DNA of 64,000 nt from the NCBI RefSeq assembly GCF_036588685.1, contig NC_086381.1, forward strand, positions 69,075,436 to 69,139,435, written 5' to 3'. The DNA comes from Mytilus trossulus. Its lineage: Eukaryota; Mollusca; Bivalvia; Mytilida; Mytilidae. This document shows, piece by piece, positions 10,565 through 24,400 of the stretch; position 1 is the stretch's first letter; every line of letters starts with the position of its first letter. The notes under the pieces are model-generated. The model was given only the letters and a program-made list of their open reading frames with translations. It did no database searches and had not been told where the DNA came from. The position numbers and the translations under genes are program-made.

Positions 10565-10890
10565 ATTGTTGGCTTCCCAGACAATAAATAATTCGCCGAC
10601 TTTTATTGGGCATTATGTTTTTCGGTCTGTGCGTCCGTTCGTTCATCCGTTCGTCCATCTGTCCTGCTTCAGGTTAAAGTTTTTGGTCTTTCATGTTACA
10701 GTTTTTGGTCAAGGTAGGTTTTGATGAAGTTGAAGTCAAACCAACTTGAATTTTAGTACATATTTGCCTTAAGATATGATCTTTATAATTTTAACATGTT
10801 TAATGCAAATTTGAGTTTTGACCCAAATTTCACGGTTCACTGAACATAGAAAATGACAGTGCGAGTGGGGCATCCGTGTATTAAGTACAG
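10565..10890 (+). repeat. Dispersed bivalve repeat with GTCCGTTCGTTCATCCGTTCG block
   Basis: A segment with short TTCGTCC-type iterations followed by AGTTTTTGGTC and GTGCGAGTGGGGCATCCGTG. I remember this arrangement as high-copy in bivalve assemblies; there is one copy here and no ORF. Confidence 0.5.
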
Positions 10891-11869
10891 ATTATTTGTG
10901 TTGGTTAATTAACAAGGTGACCATCTGTAATATGTACATGTATATGCTTTTAAAAACTTAAGGAGCTCACTATTATGATTTAGAGATGATCGATATTAAC
11001 ACGTGGTTAAAACATGTATAAAGAAACAGTCTATGGAAGAAGCGATTCGATAAAAACTTTTCTTATATCAACGAGCGATATTGTGTTATATCAACGAGTT
11101 GCCATGTGGGAAATTTCAGACGAATGTTAGCATTTGTACGAAGAAAGACAGATTTCTCGATATAAAGTAATGACTCTTTTTCTTAAAACAGGGTGACATT
11201 TAACACGACATACGTCTGCTATATAATTTCCATGAATTATTTTATGTAATAACAAGCAAGGTGTATTTAAACGAGAAAATTGAATTGTTGACTTAATGCA
11301 TCATAAAGGCACGATTTATCATTTGTAGATGTACACATTCAATAAATATCACGTAGCAAATTCAGTGGAATGCAATTTAGAGATGAATTCAATTATTTGC
11401 TAAGCCAAAATCACCTATAAGTCAAAGATACTGCTATATTTTATTATATCAATGCGATGTTTGTCTTATATCATAGTGATGTTTTTTAAATATAAAAAAA
11501 TGTATGAATGCGATACTTTTCTAATATAACTGCTATAGTTTTCTAATATAAAATGAATACGATGACACGTCACAATGCATGTCAAGAAAACCGCAAACAT
11601 AATTCCCAAACTTAGTTCATGACCGGCTTAATGATTGAGGATCAATATCACTAAAATTTCGTATCTGTAACAAAATTAACGCTTACATGAACTTATCATC
11701 TCGAAAATGTTGCTTGACCCTATTAATAGTTGAAAGTGTTAACAACCTGTTCAGTCTACTGTTTTTAATCACATGGTTCAACCAACTAATTCTATTTGAA
11801 GTGATGATGCAATGGCGGAATTTAAATGCGGTTGTATATAGTCTACCGACCTATTAGATTCTAATATAG

Positions 11870-12025
11870 GTCCAGTGGTGGATCCAAAAGGGGGGAGGGG
11901 TCCGGGGGGAAACTCCCTTTTTTGGCCGATCAATGCATTTGAATGGGGACATATGGTTGGACCCCCCCCCTTTTATCCTGGGTTAGGAACCCCTTTTGAA
12001 ATCGGCTGGATCCACCCTCGAGGTC
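11870..12025. repeat. GGTGGATCC-type repeat with G and C homopolymer runs
   Basis: Matches the design of the segments near 30485-30610, 49955-50105 and 50995-51150: 'GTGG(C/A)GGATC', a long G run, 'CCCTATAT...CAACC', then CGCCACTGG. Probably a SINE-like family. Confidence 0.6.
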
Positions 12026-12774
12026 ACACTGCTATAGCCTATCCACATGGGTAATATCGAAATAGCCAAAAACATCATTACTTAAAAGAAAAACAAATCA
12101 TTCAAAAAATACAATCCAATACAGCCCCAAATAACAATGAATATTTAATTGGTAAAATAAATATTCCAAACAAATTAAAATGTACAAATGCTGATGTCCC
12201 GAACTTTCAAGATACCATCTGAGTAGCCTCAGACTATAAATTGAACAATTTCAGATACAACGAAAATCAAAAATCTTGTCAAACAGAAAATGAGTTTATT
12301 ATTAACATAGAAAAAAAATATTGACAAGGAAAACAGTTCTTTTTGGATATCAAAGACTTTTGCCGTTGGTAAATGGTTATATAAATCTCTATGAACATAA
12401 TCAGCTCGGCGCATGGACGCTCTTTTACATCGCGATGACCGTGAAGGTATTAATTCCCGGATGTATTGTTGCCACAGAGATTTGACTTTCGTTTTTGACT
12501 AGTAACCGATCGTACAAATAAATATGCGAACATTTCTTAGTGCAAAATAACAATCCGTATCTTTTCCATATTTATCAATTTAGATCGTTCAGTGCTATTT
12601 ATTTGGTAATTTTATTGACGTAATCGTTCTTGTACCATCATAACTGTCGTTACCGTTAAAGCTACAGAATACATGTAGTTCATATTGCACTTTACAAAAG
12701 ATTCAGCACCCAAATGACGTTTTTGGAGGACTGGAAAGCAGTTATTTATAAGGGGAAAATTTAAAGATTTATAG

Positions 12775-12990
12775 ATATAAGAAGATGATGCATGAGTTCG
12801 AATGAGACAACTTACCATCAAAGTAATAATTTGTTTCAAGTACTAGTAAACCATTATAGATCAAAGTAGGGTCTTAAACACGGAGCCTTGGCTCACAGCG
12901 AACACCACACTATATAAGAACAAAAAAAATACTAGTGTTAAACCATTCAAACAGGAAAACCAACGGTATAATTTGTATAAAAAAAGGAGA
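12775..12990 (-). repeat. SINE/3'-UTR-type repeat
   Basis: Starts AAGAAGATGATGCATGAG...AATGAGACAACT and continues with CACGGAGCCTTGGCTCACA, ACTATATAAG and CAAACAGGAAAACCAACGG. It is the reverse of the family tail seen at 8.9 and 63.4 kb. Confidence 0.7.
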
Positions 12991-14484
12991 TTCAAAAGTA
13001 CAGGTCAGATTTTGTTGAATCAATCTGAACGAGGACAGTCTGATTCATCTTTGTCACAAGTTAGTTTCATTGTTATCAATAAAGAAAGTCTTCAATAAGG
13101 GTACAGCAGTCAAATATTAATACTAATAAGTACTAATATTGATATAAGAAAAACACTACTATGATATTTGAAAAGTATCGCATTGATATTAGAAATAATA
13201 GCATTTGTATATTTATGTATATAAGAAAAACACAGCACTTCAAATTTTACACGGACATAAACGTTTGCTTCTAACTAACTTCTGAATGTATATTTAGACT
13301 CAATTGTTGTTTATATTTGATTAATGAGTTTTAAAACTAGTATTTTCTTACTTTTTCGTTGCCGAAAACAACATTTTCCGCATGGAATGTCTGCATATTT
13401 ACAATTGGTATTAGACAATATCGCTATGTGATATAAGAAAAGGTTTTATCGATTCGCTTCTTCATAGACTGAGAAAGCAGAGATTGATTATTGATGTACG
13501 CGGATAAAAATCGTTTTGTATAATGTTGTGTCTCATATTCACTTTTGTACACACACACAAACACGCGTCAACTGTCGACTTTATATCAAATATCTCTGTC
13601 AGATATTCGTTACAGCACATTTAAAGTTTATACTCTGAAATTGAAGAAAAGCATTTTACTATTGATTTTAGCAAGTGTACGCATGTCCAATGTATATACA
13701 CAGAGAGAGCATTATGCAATAGTAAAGACAAAACAATAAAAAAACGTAAAACAGTAAATACATACATACAGGGCTTCGAAAGATCTTCAGACCAAACTGG
13801 TAATACTGTACATGTAAAATGATGTACATGTGTATTTAGCTAAATATAGATTATCATTACAGTAGAATTTAAAAGTGTATTTTATCTTGAATATCACTGG
13901 TGTTAAACTGATAATCGTAACTGGAATAAAGACGATCCAAATATGCGACGGCAGAAATAGGTAAAATCTTTTCCTCTAATGTAGTCTGTTGTTGTCAAGA
14001 GTTACTCAGCTGCAAGATTTTTCTATACCATTACCGTCGTATTTGAAACGTAACGGTGAACTATAATTGTCTAAGCGCCTAGAAAATTGCCGTCGAAAAA
14101 TTCGGGATGATAATCGTAATTCAAAAAAGGATATTCATAATTCCGGTAGTAAAAAATAAAAGATAATCGTAACTCGATAGTGTTCGATATTGACACTAAA
14201 AGCGGCTATCTGATAGAATATGATGAAAATGTGGTGATGAATTAATCACAAAAAAAAAATCAAACGTCTTATGACATTTCTTTTTGTGCAAATATGATTA
14301 ATCAGCTTCAGGCAATTTAGAAATTGGGAAACACGAACTATGTTAAAATACAGAAAACTCATAAGGAACTAGGAATGTCCAAAAATATGAGAATGAGAGA
14401 AGAGGCATATCTATTGACTATAGGAAGTTATGAGATATGTCAGTAATTGTCGGGCGAAACGCGGCTGTCAGATTAGTGATTAAT

Positions 14485-14665
14485 TATAAAAAAAGAAGAT
14501 GACGTATGATTGCCAATGAGACTATTCTTCAAAATAGAGACCCAATGACACAAAAACTAACAATTATAGGTCACCGTACAGCCTTCAACAATGAGAAAAG
14601 CCCATACTGCATAGTCAGCTATAAAAGGCCCAGAAATGACACATGTCAAACAATTTCAAGACTGT
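14485..14665 (-). repeat. SINE/3'-UTR-type repeat inside the TIR element
   Basis: AAGAAGATGACGTATGATTGCCAATGAGAC..., with ACAGCCTTCAACAATGAG and CTATAAAAGGCCCAGAAATGAC. A diverged copy of the family. Confidence 0.65.
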
Positions 14666-14967
14666 TGAATGGAAAATTTTGTTCATTTCGCGCAAAACCA
14701 TAAACACGCACACAACATTGAAACTTTGAGAAAAATAGAAATATCTATTTACCACAATAACTGACTCAACAGCTGCTTCATTGTTCATAACTTTAACAGG
14801 TATATATTAAAAGGTGATGCATATTGTTGTCAGTTATAAATCGAAAAATATAAGTATCCTGGATATCAACCTGTAAATTACTTCATATAGTTTTGTTTTG
14901 TATAAATGTCATCGTTTAACTAGACATTGCCGTTTTGCACAAACAAATACCATTGAAAGCTGGAAGT

Positions 14968-15240
14968 AGATATAAGAAGATGTGGTATGAGTGCAAATGA
15001 GACACTCTCCATCCAAGTCACAATTTATAAAAGTAAACCATTATAGGTCAAAGAACAACTCGGAATCTTGGATCACACCGAACAGTAAACTATAAAGGGC
15101 CACAAAAATTACAATTGCAAAACCATGCATACGGGAAAACCAACGGTCTATTATATATAAAAAGATAAACGAGAAACACTTATTGACCACATCAACAAAC
15201 GACAACTACTGAACATCAGATTCCTGACTTAGGACAGGTG
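14968..15240 (-). repeat. Second SINE/3'-UTR-type repeat inside the TIR element
   Basis: ATAAGAAGATGTGGTATGAG then AATGAGACACTCTCCATCC, ACTATAAAGGGCCACAAAAA, and CTGACTTAGGACAGGTGCAAAC at its end. Longer and better preserved than the copy at 14.5 kb. Confidence 0.7.
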
Positions 15241-15839
15241 CAAACGAGAAACATGTCATCGAGTTACGATTATTATCCCGAATTTTTCGACGAAAATTTT
15301 CTGAGCGCTTAGGGAATTATAGTGCACCGTTACGATTCAAATATTACGGTAATAGTATAGAGAAACCTTGCAGCTGAGTAACTCTTGACAACATCGAACT
15401 TCATTATAGAAAAGTGACTGAATAGGTTTTACCTATTTCTGCCGTCGCCATATTGGGATCGTCGCAATTCCAGTTACGATTATCAGCGAATATGTCATTC
15501 TATGTATTCTTTATATTTATAGACTTACATAATTGAACTTGAACTTTTCAATACTCACAGTCTGCACCTTCTGTTGCAACAACACAGACAGGTAAAATGT
15601 AAGCGGTTGTATAAATTGGTAGTTCTTTTATAAAAAAAACTTTCTGTATTATATATGTTTGTATTTTTGTTTGCTTGGCCCATATGGGTGTATTTTGCAC
15701 TCAGATTTTGCGATTAAAGTTATTATTATTTAAAGTAATCCAAAGCTATAAAGTAATGGGTATATTTGATATAAGGAGACAACTAAAATTAATTAAAAGA
15801 TCTTAAATTCATGATAACGATTTAAAAAAAACAATTGAG

Positions 15840-16145
15840 AATGGAAACCGAGAACGTGTCGAGGAGATAACAACCCGAACAAGCAGAAGAAAAACAGCCG
15901 AAGCCTATCAATGATTCTTTAACCTGCGTCCGGAGGCGGGCTACAGCAAGACCATACACAAAATTGGGACTGGCACAACAATGCGTGGGGTTAAACATGT
16001 TTTGTGAGATCTCAACACTTCCCTTATACTTCTAGCCAATGAAGAATAAACAAACACATAGCAAATCCCACAGTAAAACTCAGGATAAAAGAAGCCGATG
16101 TCAAATAAGGTAGCAAAAACGTTGTAGTGAGGACATAGAGGCAAA
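15840..16145 (-). repeat. Dispersed repeat related to 52740-53330
   Basis: Shares GGGGTTAAACATGTTTTGTGAGATCTCAAC, 'TATACTTCTAGCCAATG' and CACAGTAAAACTCAG with the copies at 51.4 and 52.7-53.3 kb. No intact ORF. Confidence 0.6.
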
Positions 16146-16419
16146 CCATTTCAGTTAAACAACTAAGTGTTCATAACCATTTTACCATGTTTTCATGATG
16201 TTGGATCTATTTGAGACCCATTACACGTGAAAAGTAACTCAAACTGTATTCAAATACATTCATTTCATTCATTCCGTTTGCTAATAAAGTCTGACGTTTG
16301 ATTTCGTCAGTTTTTAATGGATTATCCTTTTTGAATTTACTTTAGAGTTACGTATTTTTTTAATATCTTTTGTGCGGAGTGAACTGAATGTTACGACAGA
16401 GCTGTGTTTGTCCAATCGG

Positions 16420-17180
16420 TCGCGGGGACATCCGGTGACTATGTTGAATCCCATAGAGATACAGGATAAATACAGTTAAGTCGGCCTCATATCTTGACTT
16501 ACATCTAGAAATTGACAATGATAGTCGGTTGAAAACAAAACTTTACGACAAACGAGATGATTTCAGCTTCCCAATTGTGAACTTTCCAATATAGCAACAT
16601 TCCAGCAGCGCCTGCATACGGAGTTTATATCTCCCAATTGATTTCATATTCTCGAGCTTGTATTTCCTATCGTGATTTCCTTAATAGAGGGTTGCTCTTC
16701 ACAAGGAAGCTATTAAACCAGGAGTTCCAAATGGTGAAGTTGAAATCATCCCTTCGTAAATTTTACGGACGCCATCACGAGTTGTTTGACCGTTATGGAG
16801 TAACCGTTTTGCAGATGATATCAGATATGTTTCTTACATCATAACTACGTACAATACCCTTCCCTTTTGATGAATGTGATCTACTGATTTATGGACTATT
16901 TACCCGGTTTGTAATAACTTGAGCAACATGACGGGTGCCACATATGGAGCAGGGTCTGCTTACCTTTCCGGAGCAGCTGAGATCACCCCCAGTTTTTGAT
17001 GGAGTTCGTATTGCTCAGTCTTTAGTTTTCTATGTTACTTCTTTTAAACTATTATTTGTCTGTTTGTCTTTTTTCATTTTTAGCCATGGTATTGTCAGTT
17101 TATTTTCGATTTATGAGTTTGACTGCTCCTCTGGTATCTTCGCCCCTCTTTTTTCTAATCCTATTGCTAACCTGCAATTG
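16420..17180 (+). pseudogene. RT relic, second copy, with 3' UTR
   Basis: Encodes SASYLDLHLEIDNDSRLKTK and LYDKRDDFSFPIVNFP, then a frameshift and stops, then the segment equivalent to KLLNQEFQMVKLKSSLRKFY, GRHHELFDRYGVTV. The untranslated tail contains GAGCAGGGTCTGC and TTTAGTTTTCTATGTT. Same family as 1.8-3.1 kb, broken independently. Confidence 0.82.
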
Positions 17181-17849
17181 CCAGTTCTTGTTCTCATTTA
17201 TAATTTTCTCATCAGTAGTCAACACTGCTGAAGTTTTGTTTTAATTTATATGTTCCCTTTTAAATGTGCATATGATGCATCAAATTAATACCATATAATT
17301 GGTATTACAACTGTGTTGGTCAATGTTACTGGTGGGGGAGTTCACGAGGATCATTATTTTGACCAGTACCATATACTGTGTGAGCACCAATAATGATGGT
17401 TTAACTGATGTCCATATCGTGCATCAAATCATGTACAATTCGTTTATCTAAATGTAACGAAATTACTACTGCAGTGTAAGAATCAGGAAATTTTGAAATA
17501 AATCAAAACATGGCTAAAAAAAAACACCTACCTAGCCATCATATTTTGAAGTAACACGCATCCTGAGTTAGAAATGGTAGGTCTTTAGTGTCTGAAACTT
17601 GAGAAATCTTTAGATAAACGTTGGTAAGAATGATAGCAATTTACAGAGTTAGCTCCCCTTAATTGTTAATTTCTAGTGCATTGTAACCAAATTTTATCTC
17701 CAATTACCCGAACAGGACAAGAAAACGAGTGGTATATTTTTGCATCATTATACATTTTGAACATAAATTAATGTCAACCTGAGTGGGTTTTTGTTTGTCC
17801 TGTTTTCACCACTGCCTGATTCTAAGGTAGACTAGCACTTAATCATCAA

Positions 17850-18113
17850 ACACTGTTACAGTAATACTATTGCATAAGTGAGTTTTTGTCGAGCATTAAA
17901 ATATCTCGTATATCTTGAATTCCCGTATGATATGTTTTTGAAAGCGAAACGTAATTTAACATTTCTATCTTATGTTGACTGAAATCTGTTTAAAATGTGA
18001 TTCTCATGTTGTAACATCGATTGTTATATTTTCCAATTTTTTTTTTGTGGAGATATACGAGATATTTTAATGCTCGACAAAAACTCACTTATGCAATAGT
18101 ATTACTGTAACAC
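17850..18113. mobile_element. MITE of about 264 bp with 65-bp inverted ends
   Basis: Left arm 17853-17917 and right arm 18047-18110 are reverse complements (TGTTACAGTAATACTATTGC ... GCATTAAAATATCTCGTATAT). The interior is 130 bp with no ORF. No target duplication identified. Confidence 0.85.
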
Positions 18114-18345
18114 TGAATAATTTCTAGATTTGATAGAATATATTATTCAACAGATCAATTGCAGTTTTACTGCTGCAGTTACAGACTTGGAAAATATAAA
18201 TAACTGTTCAAAATAAATTTACAAATAACGTAAAGTATAAAGCGACGGGTAATCACCAAATTATTATAAAAAGAGCTTGATTGTGGATAATGAAATTGTA
18301 ATATATATATTTTCTGCATACAGAAAATATTGTTACACTCTCGGA

Positions 18346-18403
18346 ATGAAAAGGAACATTATATTATTGTGTTTATTGTGGAAATATTCAGACGTTGTAT
18401 CAG
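18346..18403 (+). CDS. Membrane glycoprotein exon 1 (signal peptide)
   Basis: ATG at 18346, chosen because MKRNIILLCLLW is a good signal peptide start. An in-frame ATG at 18277 would give a 23-residue longer leader. Donor GTATCAG|GTAATT, phase 1. Confidence 0.75.
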
Positions 18404-21400
18404 GTAATTTTTTTATGCTTGAATTATGCTTCAATAGTATTTTGTTTTATAATTTAGACCTTTGATAAGAGCCAATTAGTCAAGGAAATATTCTAAATGC
18501 GTGTTAGGGGACGATTTTCAATCATTTAGAGCATTTATTTGCCCTAAAAACTATTAAGGACGAATATTCAAATTCAATTTCAAATTCAAATCTTTAAAAC
18601 TACATATTTATAATAGTAGGGTATGTCTTTGATGCAACAATGGAGACATTGAAGATGAACTTCACTTTCTTTTAAAATGTTCCTCCTATAAATATGTGAG
18701 AGATAACCTTATTAAAAAATTAAATAATGTTCTATTGAACAACAAATTTCCTTCCTTATCATATAACTTGCTTATATCAATTCTAAATAGTAATTCCCAA
18801 ACAATATTAAAAATTGTTGTCAACTATTTGAATGAATGCTTGTTGGTGAGAAACTCATTATTAAAAGGTACTTGATTTCTGTAATAATGTATATGCTTCT
18901 CATTTATTTTTTTATATATTTCTCTCATAATAATATCCACTGTCACTCCTTCATTGTATATATGTTATTGTAGTTAGTCTTTAATCTGTTGCCATAACCA
19001 TTTATTGTCAATGTGTTAGTGCTAATAAAGTTATCTTATCTTATCTTATCTTATCTTATCTTATTAAAATTATTTAAATGTAAAACATTTGAACTACCAA
19101 AGATTTTGTCCTGTTAATTTTTCATTTTTGAAAAAAACAGATATAAAGGGCGTATGAAAGGCTTTAAAAAACCAATATTCATAAAACTGGATCTTTATTT
19201 TAGGGAAGAATAAATTAGGAAATTTGAAATATTTAAATGACTCCTAAAAATATTCCCAACATTTTACTTTAAAAACTCGAAAGCGAGAAAAAATTTACAA
19301 ACTGAGGCCTTTAGTCTTGTATCTTAAAGAAAAATCTTAGTTCATTTATATGTTTAGGAGATTATTGTGACGTCTATTTTCACTGAACTGGTAAACACCT
19401 TTGAATAGGGGCCATCTAAAACTCCGGATATGAGACCCACTGGTGGCTTCTGCTCTTTGGTCAGGTTGTTGTCTCCTTCCCTGCATTCACCATATTTCCA
19501 TTCTCTATTTTTAAAAATAAAGTTTATTTGTATGCCGTATGAAGTTTGATTATAACTTTTAATAAGACAGCTATCTATGAACATGGTTACGTTCGGTGGT
19601 ACACAAAAAGCAATGATCAACTTTATCAAAAGTTCTTACTATTGTCTAAATTAGATAAACTTGCAGTTAATGTCCTCAGCAATATTGCTCATCATTCTAG
19701 AAAATAATCTTGATAGATGATAGAACCTATATTTTTTGTCATTCATATTTTGATAGCTTTGCAAAAATTTGGTTTTCCTCATATAAATTATTCCATGTGA
19801 AATCAAAAGATATATTTTCTCGTCAATATTAAAATGTTTCAAATACTTGTATCTTATAATAAAAACCACCGAGTTATATTTTATTATATGATATTTTGAT
19901 GAATTGTGCAATATTCGATCTTATTAATGAGAATATTGTTTTTGACAGCAGACACACTCAATATTACTGTATTCACTCTTTCCAATTCACGTTATGCATG
20001 TTATGACGGAAGAAATTGTTTTAAATTTTTATTTTAGAAGTCAATAAAATTTATAACTTGATGGTACTGAATGAAGAAACAAATAAAAATATGAAAGGCT
20101 ATTGGGAGTCTGGTTATAGTGACAATGATCCGAATGGCGATAAACATTCAAACTCAGTATATGAAGTTATAGCTCATGGGAATTTCAGAAGTGCTCTGGT
20201 TGATGACTGGTTTCTGGAGCCACCACATGAGGTAATTGATACCCGAACAACGACTTTGCTACAAAATATTTCATTGTACTTATTAAAAAGTCATTTCTTT
20301 ATTCTCAAGCAATGACTTTTATTTAGAACGATTTTTATCATGTAACGTGAGAGTAATGTTAATTTCAATTATGATTACAATTCCTGACAGGGATTGGGAT
20401 TCAACTCTTACGGAGCATTTCAACTTAAGTCATATGAATATTTCATGGTGCGGAAATTATTGTCGTTACTTCAAAGAACCATGATTTTATTGTTTCTTAT
20501 TAGGTTGCCCTTTTGCTGTTTAATGGTGTTGGCGATTTACATTTTTGGATGATTTTTAATACAGTAAATTCATCAGAAGTGTTTGAGTCCTGGATGACAC
20601 CGGAGAGACTTATTGCTACTTCTTCTCCTGTCATGTCATCCAGTCACACCAGTATAAAATGGAAGTAAGTATTATTAAATATAATCTCCGATCTCAGCTT
20701 ATTTTCGTAAGAATTAAATAAACACATTATAAATACCAGGATTGCAATTTTATATTTAAACCAGACGCGCGTTTCGTCTACAAAGGACTCACTAGTGACT
20801 CGAGAATCAAAAAAGTGTTAAAAAGACCAAATAAAGTACTAAGTTGAAGAGCATTGAGGGTAAAACAAATCTTAAAATTTTTACCAAATACAGCTAAGGT
20901 TATCTTTTTCTGAGGTAGAACAGCCGTAGTATTTTTAAAAATTCAAAGTTTAAGAAACAATTTATGATTATGAACATATCAACGTTTATTCAAATCATTG
21001 ATCAGCCCAAAAAATGGTTGTGATACCCTCTGGGAATTACAGCAGTGGCATCGACCTAGTGGTTGTAAATAAACTTATCATAGATTCCATGATTGAAATT
21101 TTATATTTACGCTAGAAGAACTTGATTTTTGTGAAATGGACCTAGCAAGTTATAAAGAAAAAATGTCCACTGGACAATAATTTGTATTCAAAATAAGATA
21201 ATTAATGACCATCATTGGTTGGTATTGTCTGAAGATCTCAACACTGGATGCCGAGGTTAGAAGCCTAATTGAATAATATATAAACAAAGTGAGCGAAAGT
21301 AGAGACGACACGGAATACAGAAATCATATATATATAATGTCATCACAAATAAGTTATTATTGCAATAAATTTAAACAAAGAAACGTTTACTTTTATAAAT

Positions 21401-24400
21401 TAACCATGTTAACTGTTTAAATTAAAACACAAATGATTGTTTTTTTAAATACTAAGGCTTTTCTACCTCAGGCATGGATTACCTTAGCTGTATTTGGCAA
21501 TTTTTTTTTTAGGAATTTTGGTCCTCAATGCCCTTCAACATCGTACTTTATTTGGCCCTTTTAAACTTTTTTGGATTCGAGCGTCACTGATGAGTCTTTT
21601 GTAGACGAAACGCGCGTATATCCTAAATTTAGTTCTGGTATCTATGATGAGTTTATTTCCATGCATACTTCTTATTTTTTGTCCGGGTTTTGCTTGACTT
21701 GTTGTCTATAAGCGCTTCAATGTTTGTACCAGAGAAAACACTTGAATAGTAAAAATACCGACCTGCAAGGAAAGTTAAAATCGAAGTGTAAAAATCAAAT
21801 GGATAAAGGTTTAAAAAAAAATGAACATGACGCTTCACTGAAGAGATAGCAATCATTAATTGCGAAATTCACATCATGTGTGGTAAAAACATTTCCGTGT
21901 AAGTTATAACTGACACAAATTGTTATCAATGATACCAGGCTTATAATTTAATACGCCAGACGTGCGTTTCGTCTACGTAAGACTTATCAGTGACGCTCAG
22001 ATAAAAAAAATAGAAAGCAAAACAAGTATAAAGTTGAAGAGCATGGAGGACCTAAAATTCCAAAAAGTTGTGCCAAATACGGCCAAGGTAATCTATGCCT
22101 TGGATAAAAAAAAATGACCAGTATTTTGGAAAGTTCATAATTTTGCATATAGTAAATTGATAAAAATTACCATATACAAACAGCGATTTCAATTTGGAGT
22201 AAAGTTATTTTGAAATACTTCTGATTTACACTACAAAATCACCAACAATGTATTTTGCTTATATGACAAAAAATCTGAAGTCCCCAGTATAATAACATTA
22301 GAAACAGAAAGTTACTAACATATTGACGATTATATTATAAACAGATAAAAGTGCACTGACAAATATGGAATATTCTAATTGTTTTGGATAAAAATATCAC
22401 TTCATGACTTTCGAACGTCCCAAAGCACTGTTTTGGTTTTATCTTTATCAGAAATGCTGAAACCAAAACTTAAACAAAGAAAGCCAAAACATGTTAACAA
22501 AGGTAGAAACGTTAGAAGTTATATGACAAAGAGTTGCAAAGAAAAAATAGCTTAATTAAGCTATGGTCAACTCTACCTGAGGAAGTAAGAACATAAGCCT
22601 TTTACTTATCAATATCGTAATTTTTCATCTTAAACATTTTGTAATATATGTTACATTTTATGTCAGTCAAGATACAGTTTGAACGAAACGCGTAGCTTTG
22701 TAACTAAATGTTATTTTCAGTACTCCTGGTTACCAGTTTGTCCTGTGTCCTGTGTTACCGACGCCTCCATGCTGGTTTGCGGTCACTGATAGAAATATAA
22801 GAAACAATAGCAATAGTTTACGTCCCTACTTTGTTATTCCAATGAATTCGTCAGATTCGTTCGCTGTTTTATCAGGTATGAAATTGATTCTGTTACGTAT
22901 TAGATCAGTTTTACTGTAGAATGAATTGTAGTAAAATCTTTTAAAGGAGTCCATTCGAACATTTCAACATCTAAACGAAAACGCAGCTTCTTTATAAGGA
23001 TTTTTATAATGGTAGATATATAGTATAAAGACAGGAGATTGCCATGGTTGTTTTCTTATTTGTTCTAAATGAACGAAGAACGGATTTATAATTTTCTTCG
23101 AAGTCTTTGTTCTACCCCAAGACAAAGATCAGTAAGCCAATAAGTATTGTTTTAATGGACTTTACCTTCTGAATTGATTTTGGTTTTAGTTGTCTAACTT
23201 GTTTATATACGAGCACGAATGATATGTCTTGAAGATTGTTTTCCAATACTGTGTGAACATCTTGTTTCAGAGAACCAAAATGCTGGACCATATCAAACTG
23301 TTTTGATTAAATCATTTCAATATTCCGGAGTGAGGACTGTTGAGGTAAGTTTGGTCTTATGAAATATAATAAACCATTCGACACGTTCATATTGAATTTT
23401 GAATTAACATATACTTTCGAATTGGTATCAAATAAACTCATTATAGATACCAGGAGTAAATTTTGTATATACACCAGACACGCGTGTCGTCTACAAAAGA
23501 CTCATCAGTGACGCTCAAATTCAAAAAAGTTAAAAAGGCTTGAGAGATTTTTTACTCTTTTTTATGAAAAGATCGCAGGAAATCGCTAATTATTCAAATT
23601 ATACAAGTAAACCATACATTTCAAAGTTCTAGTCAGTATCTATTTATTAACCATTTATTTACAGATTGATTTGGTTTTAGACTTTGGTCCCGATCCTGTC
23701 TATATCAGCGAAATAGAAGTAACAAACATAGCAACAATTTTATCAGCAAAAGAAGACTTTACATTAGAATACAGTATTGACGATTGTTCACTACAGAATA
23801 GAGTTGAATATCGTAACTTAATATATAGGAACGTAACGGTAAGGACTTTTGATTTTTATTGTATAGTATGTAAGATAGTTTTTATGTTGACAAATATGAT
23901 TCAATAGTAGCATTATATTAAAAAGTAAAAAAATATGAACGGACTAGATTTTAAAACTAGAAAAAAAACCAATTATGGTTGTGGCGAGGTTTGGTACAAA
24001 TCCGTCCACCAGTTTTAGTGGATACATTAGTTGTTACTAAATACGAACGACGGACGACGGACGACAGACGCAAAACAATGAGATAAGTTTTTCCTGAGTC
24101 TTTGGGTAAGTTCACATAGGCAAAGATCACACCCATAAGTGTTTATAACTGGATAACAATGCATGACAGTTATTTATTAAACTACTAAAACGAGATAAAA
24201 ATTACAACCAATAAAGACATTAAATAAGTTTATAGAACTAACTGTTTATAGATTAAATGAATAAGCTATTATGTTCTGCAGATTTTTAAAACAAGTGTTA
24301 TAAATAGGATAGAAACGTTACTCGTTAGATGTCTTTGGATAACGTTCGAAAGAAAAATGTGGAGTTTAACTGTAAACATATTCTCTCCGAGTCCAGAAGG

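Larger units (their letters stand above)
11020..13475. mobile_element. Probable DNA transposon with inverted ends and subterminal CTTATATCAA repeats
   Basis: 11030-11090 and the reverse complement of 13415-13475 match (AGTCTATG.AAGAAGCGA.TCGATAAAA, then CTTTTCTTATATCA). Inside both ends the motif TTCTTATATCAATGCGATA recurs many times (11440-11560; inverted at 13130-13220). There is no transposase frame, so it would be non-autonomous. Exact ends are not fixed. Confidence 0.6.
13908..15486. mobile_element. TIR element with arms of about 215 bp
   Basis: 13908-14125 and 15268-15486 are inverted copies: outer end CTGATAATCGTAACTGGAAT, then GACGGCAGAAATAGGTAAAA, GTCAAGAGTTACTCAGCTGC and CGACGAAAAATTCGGGAT. 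The 1.1-kb interior contains two SINE-like pieces and no transposase. It is a non-autonomous DNA element. No clear TSD was identified. Confidence 0.85.
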
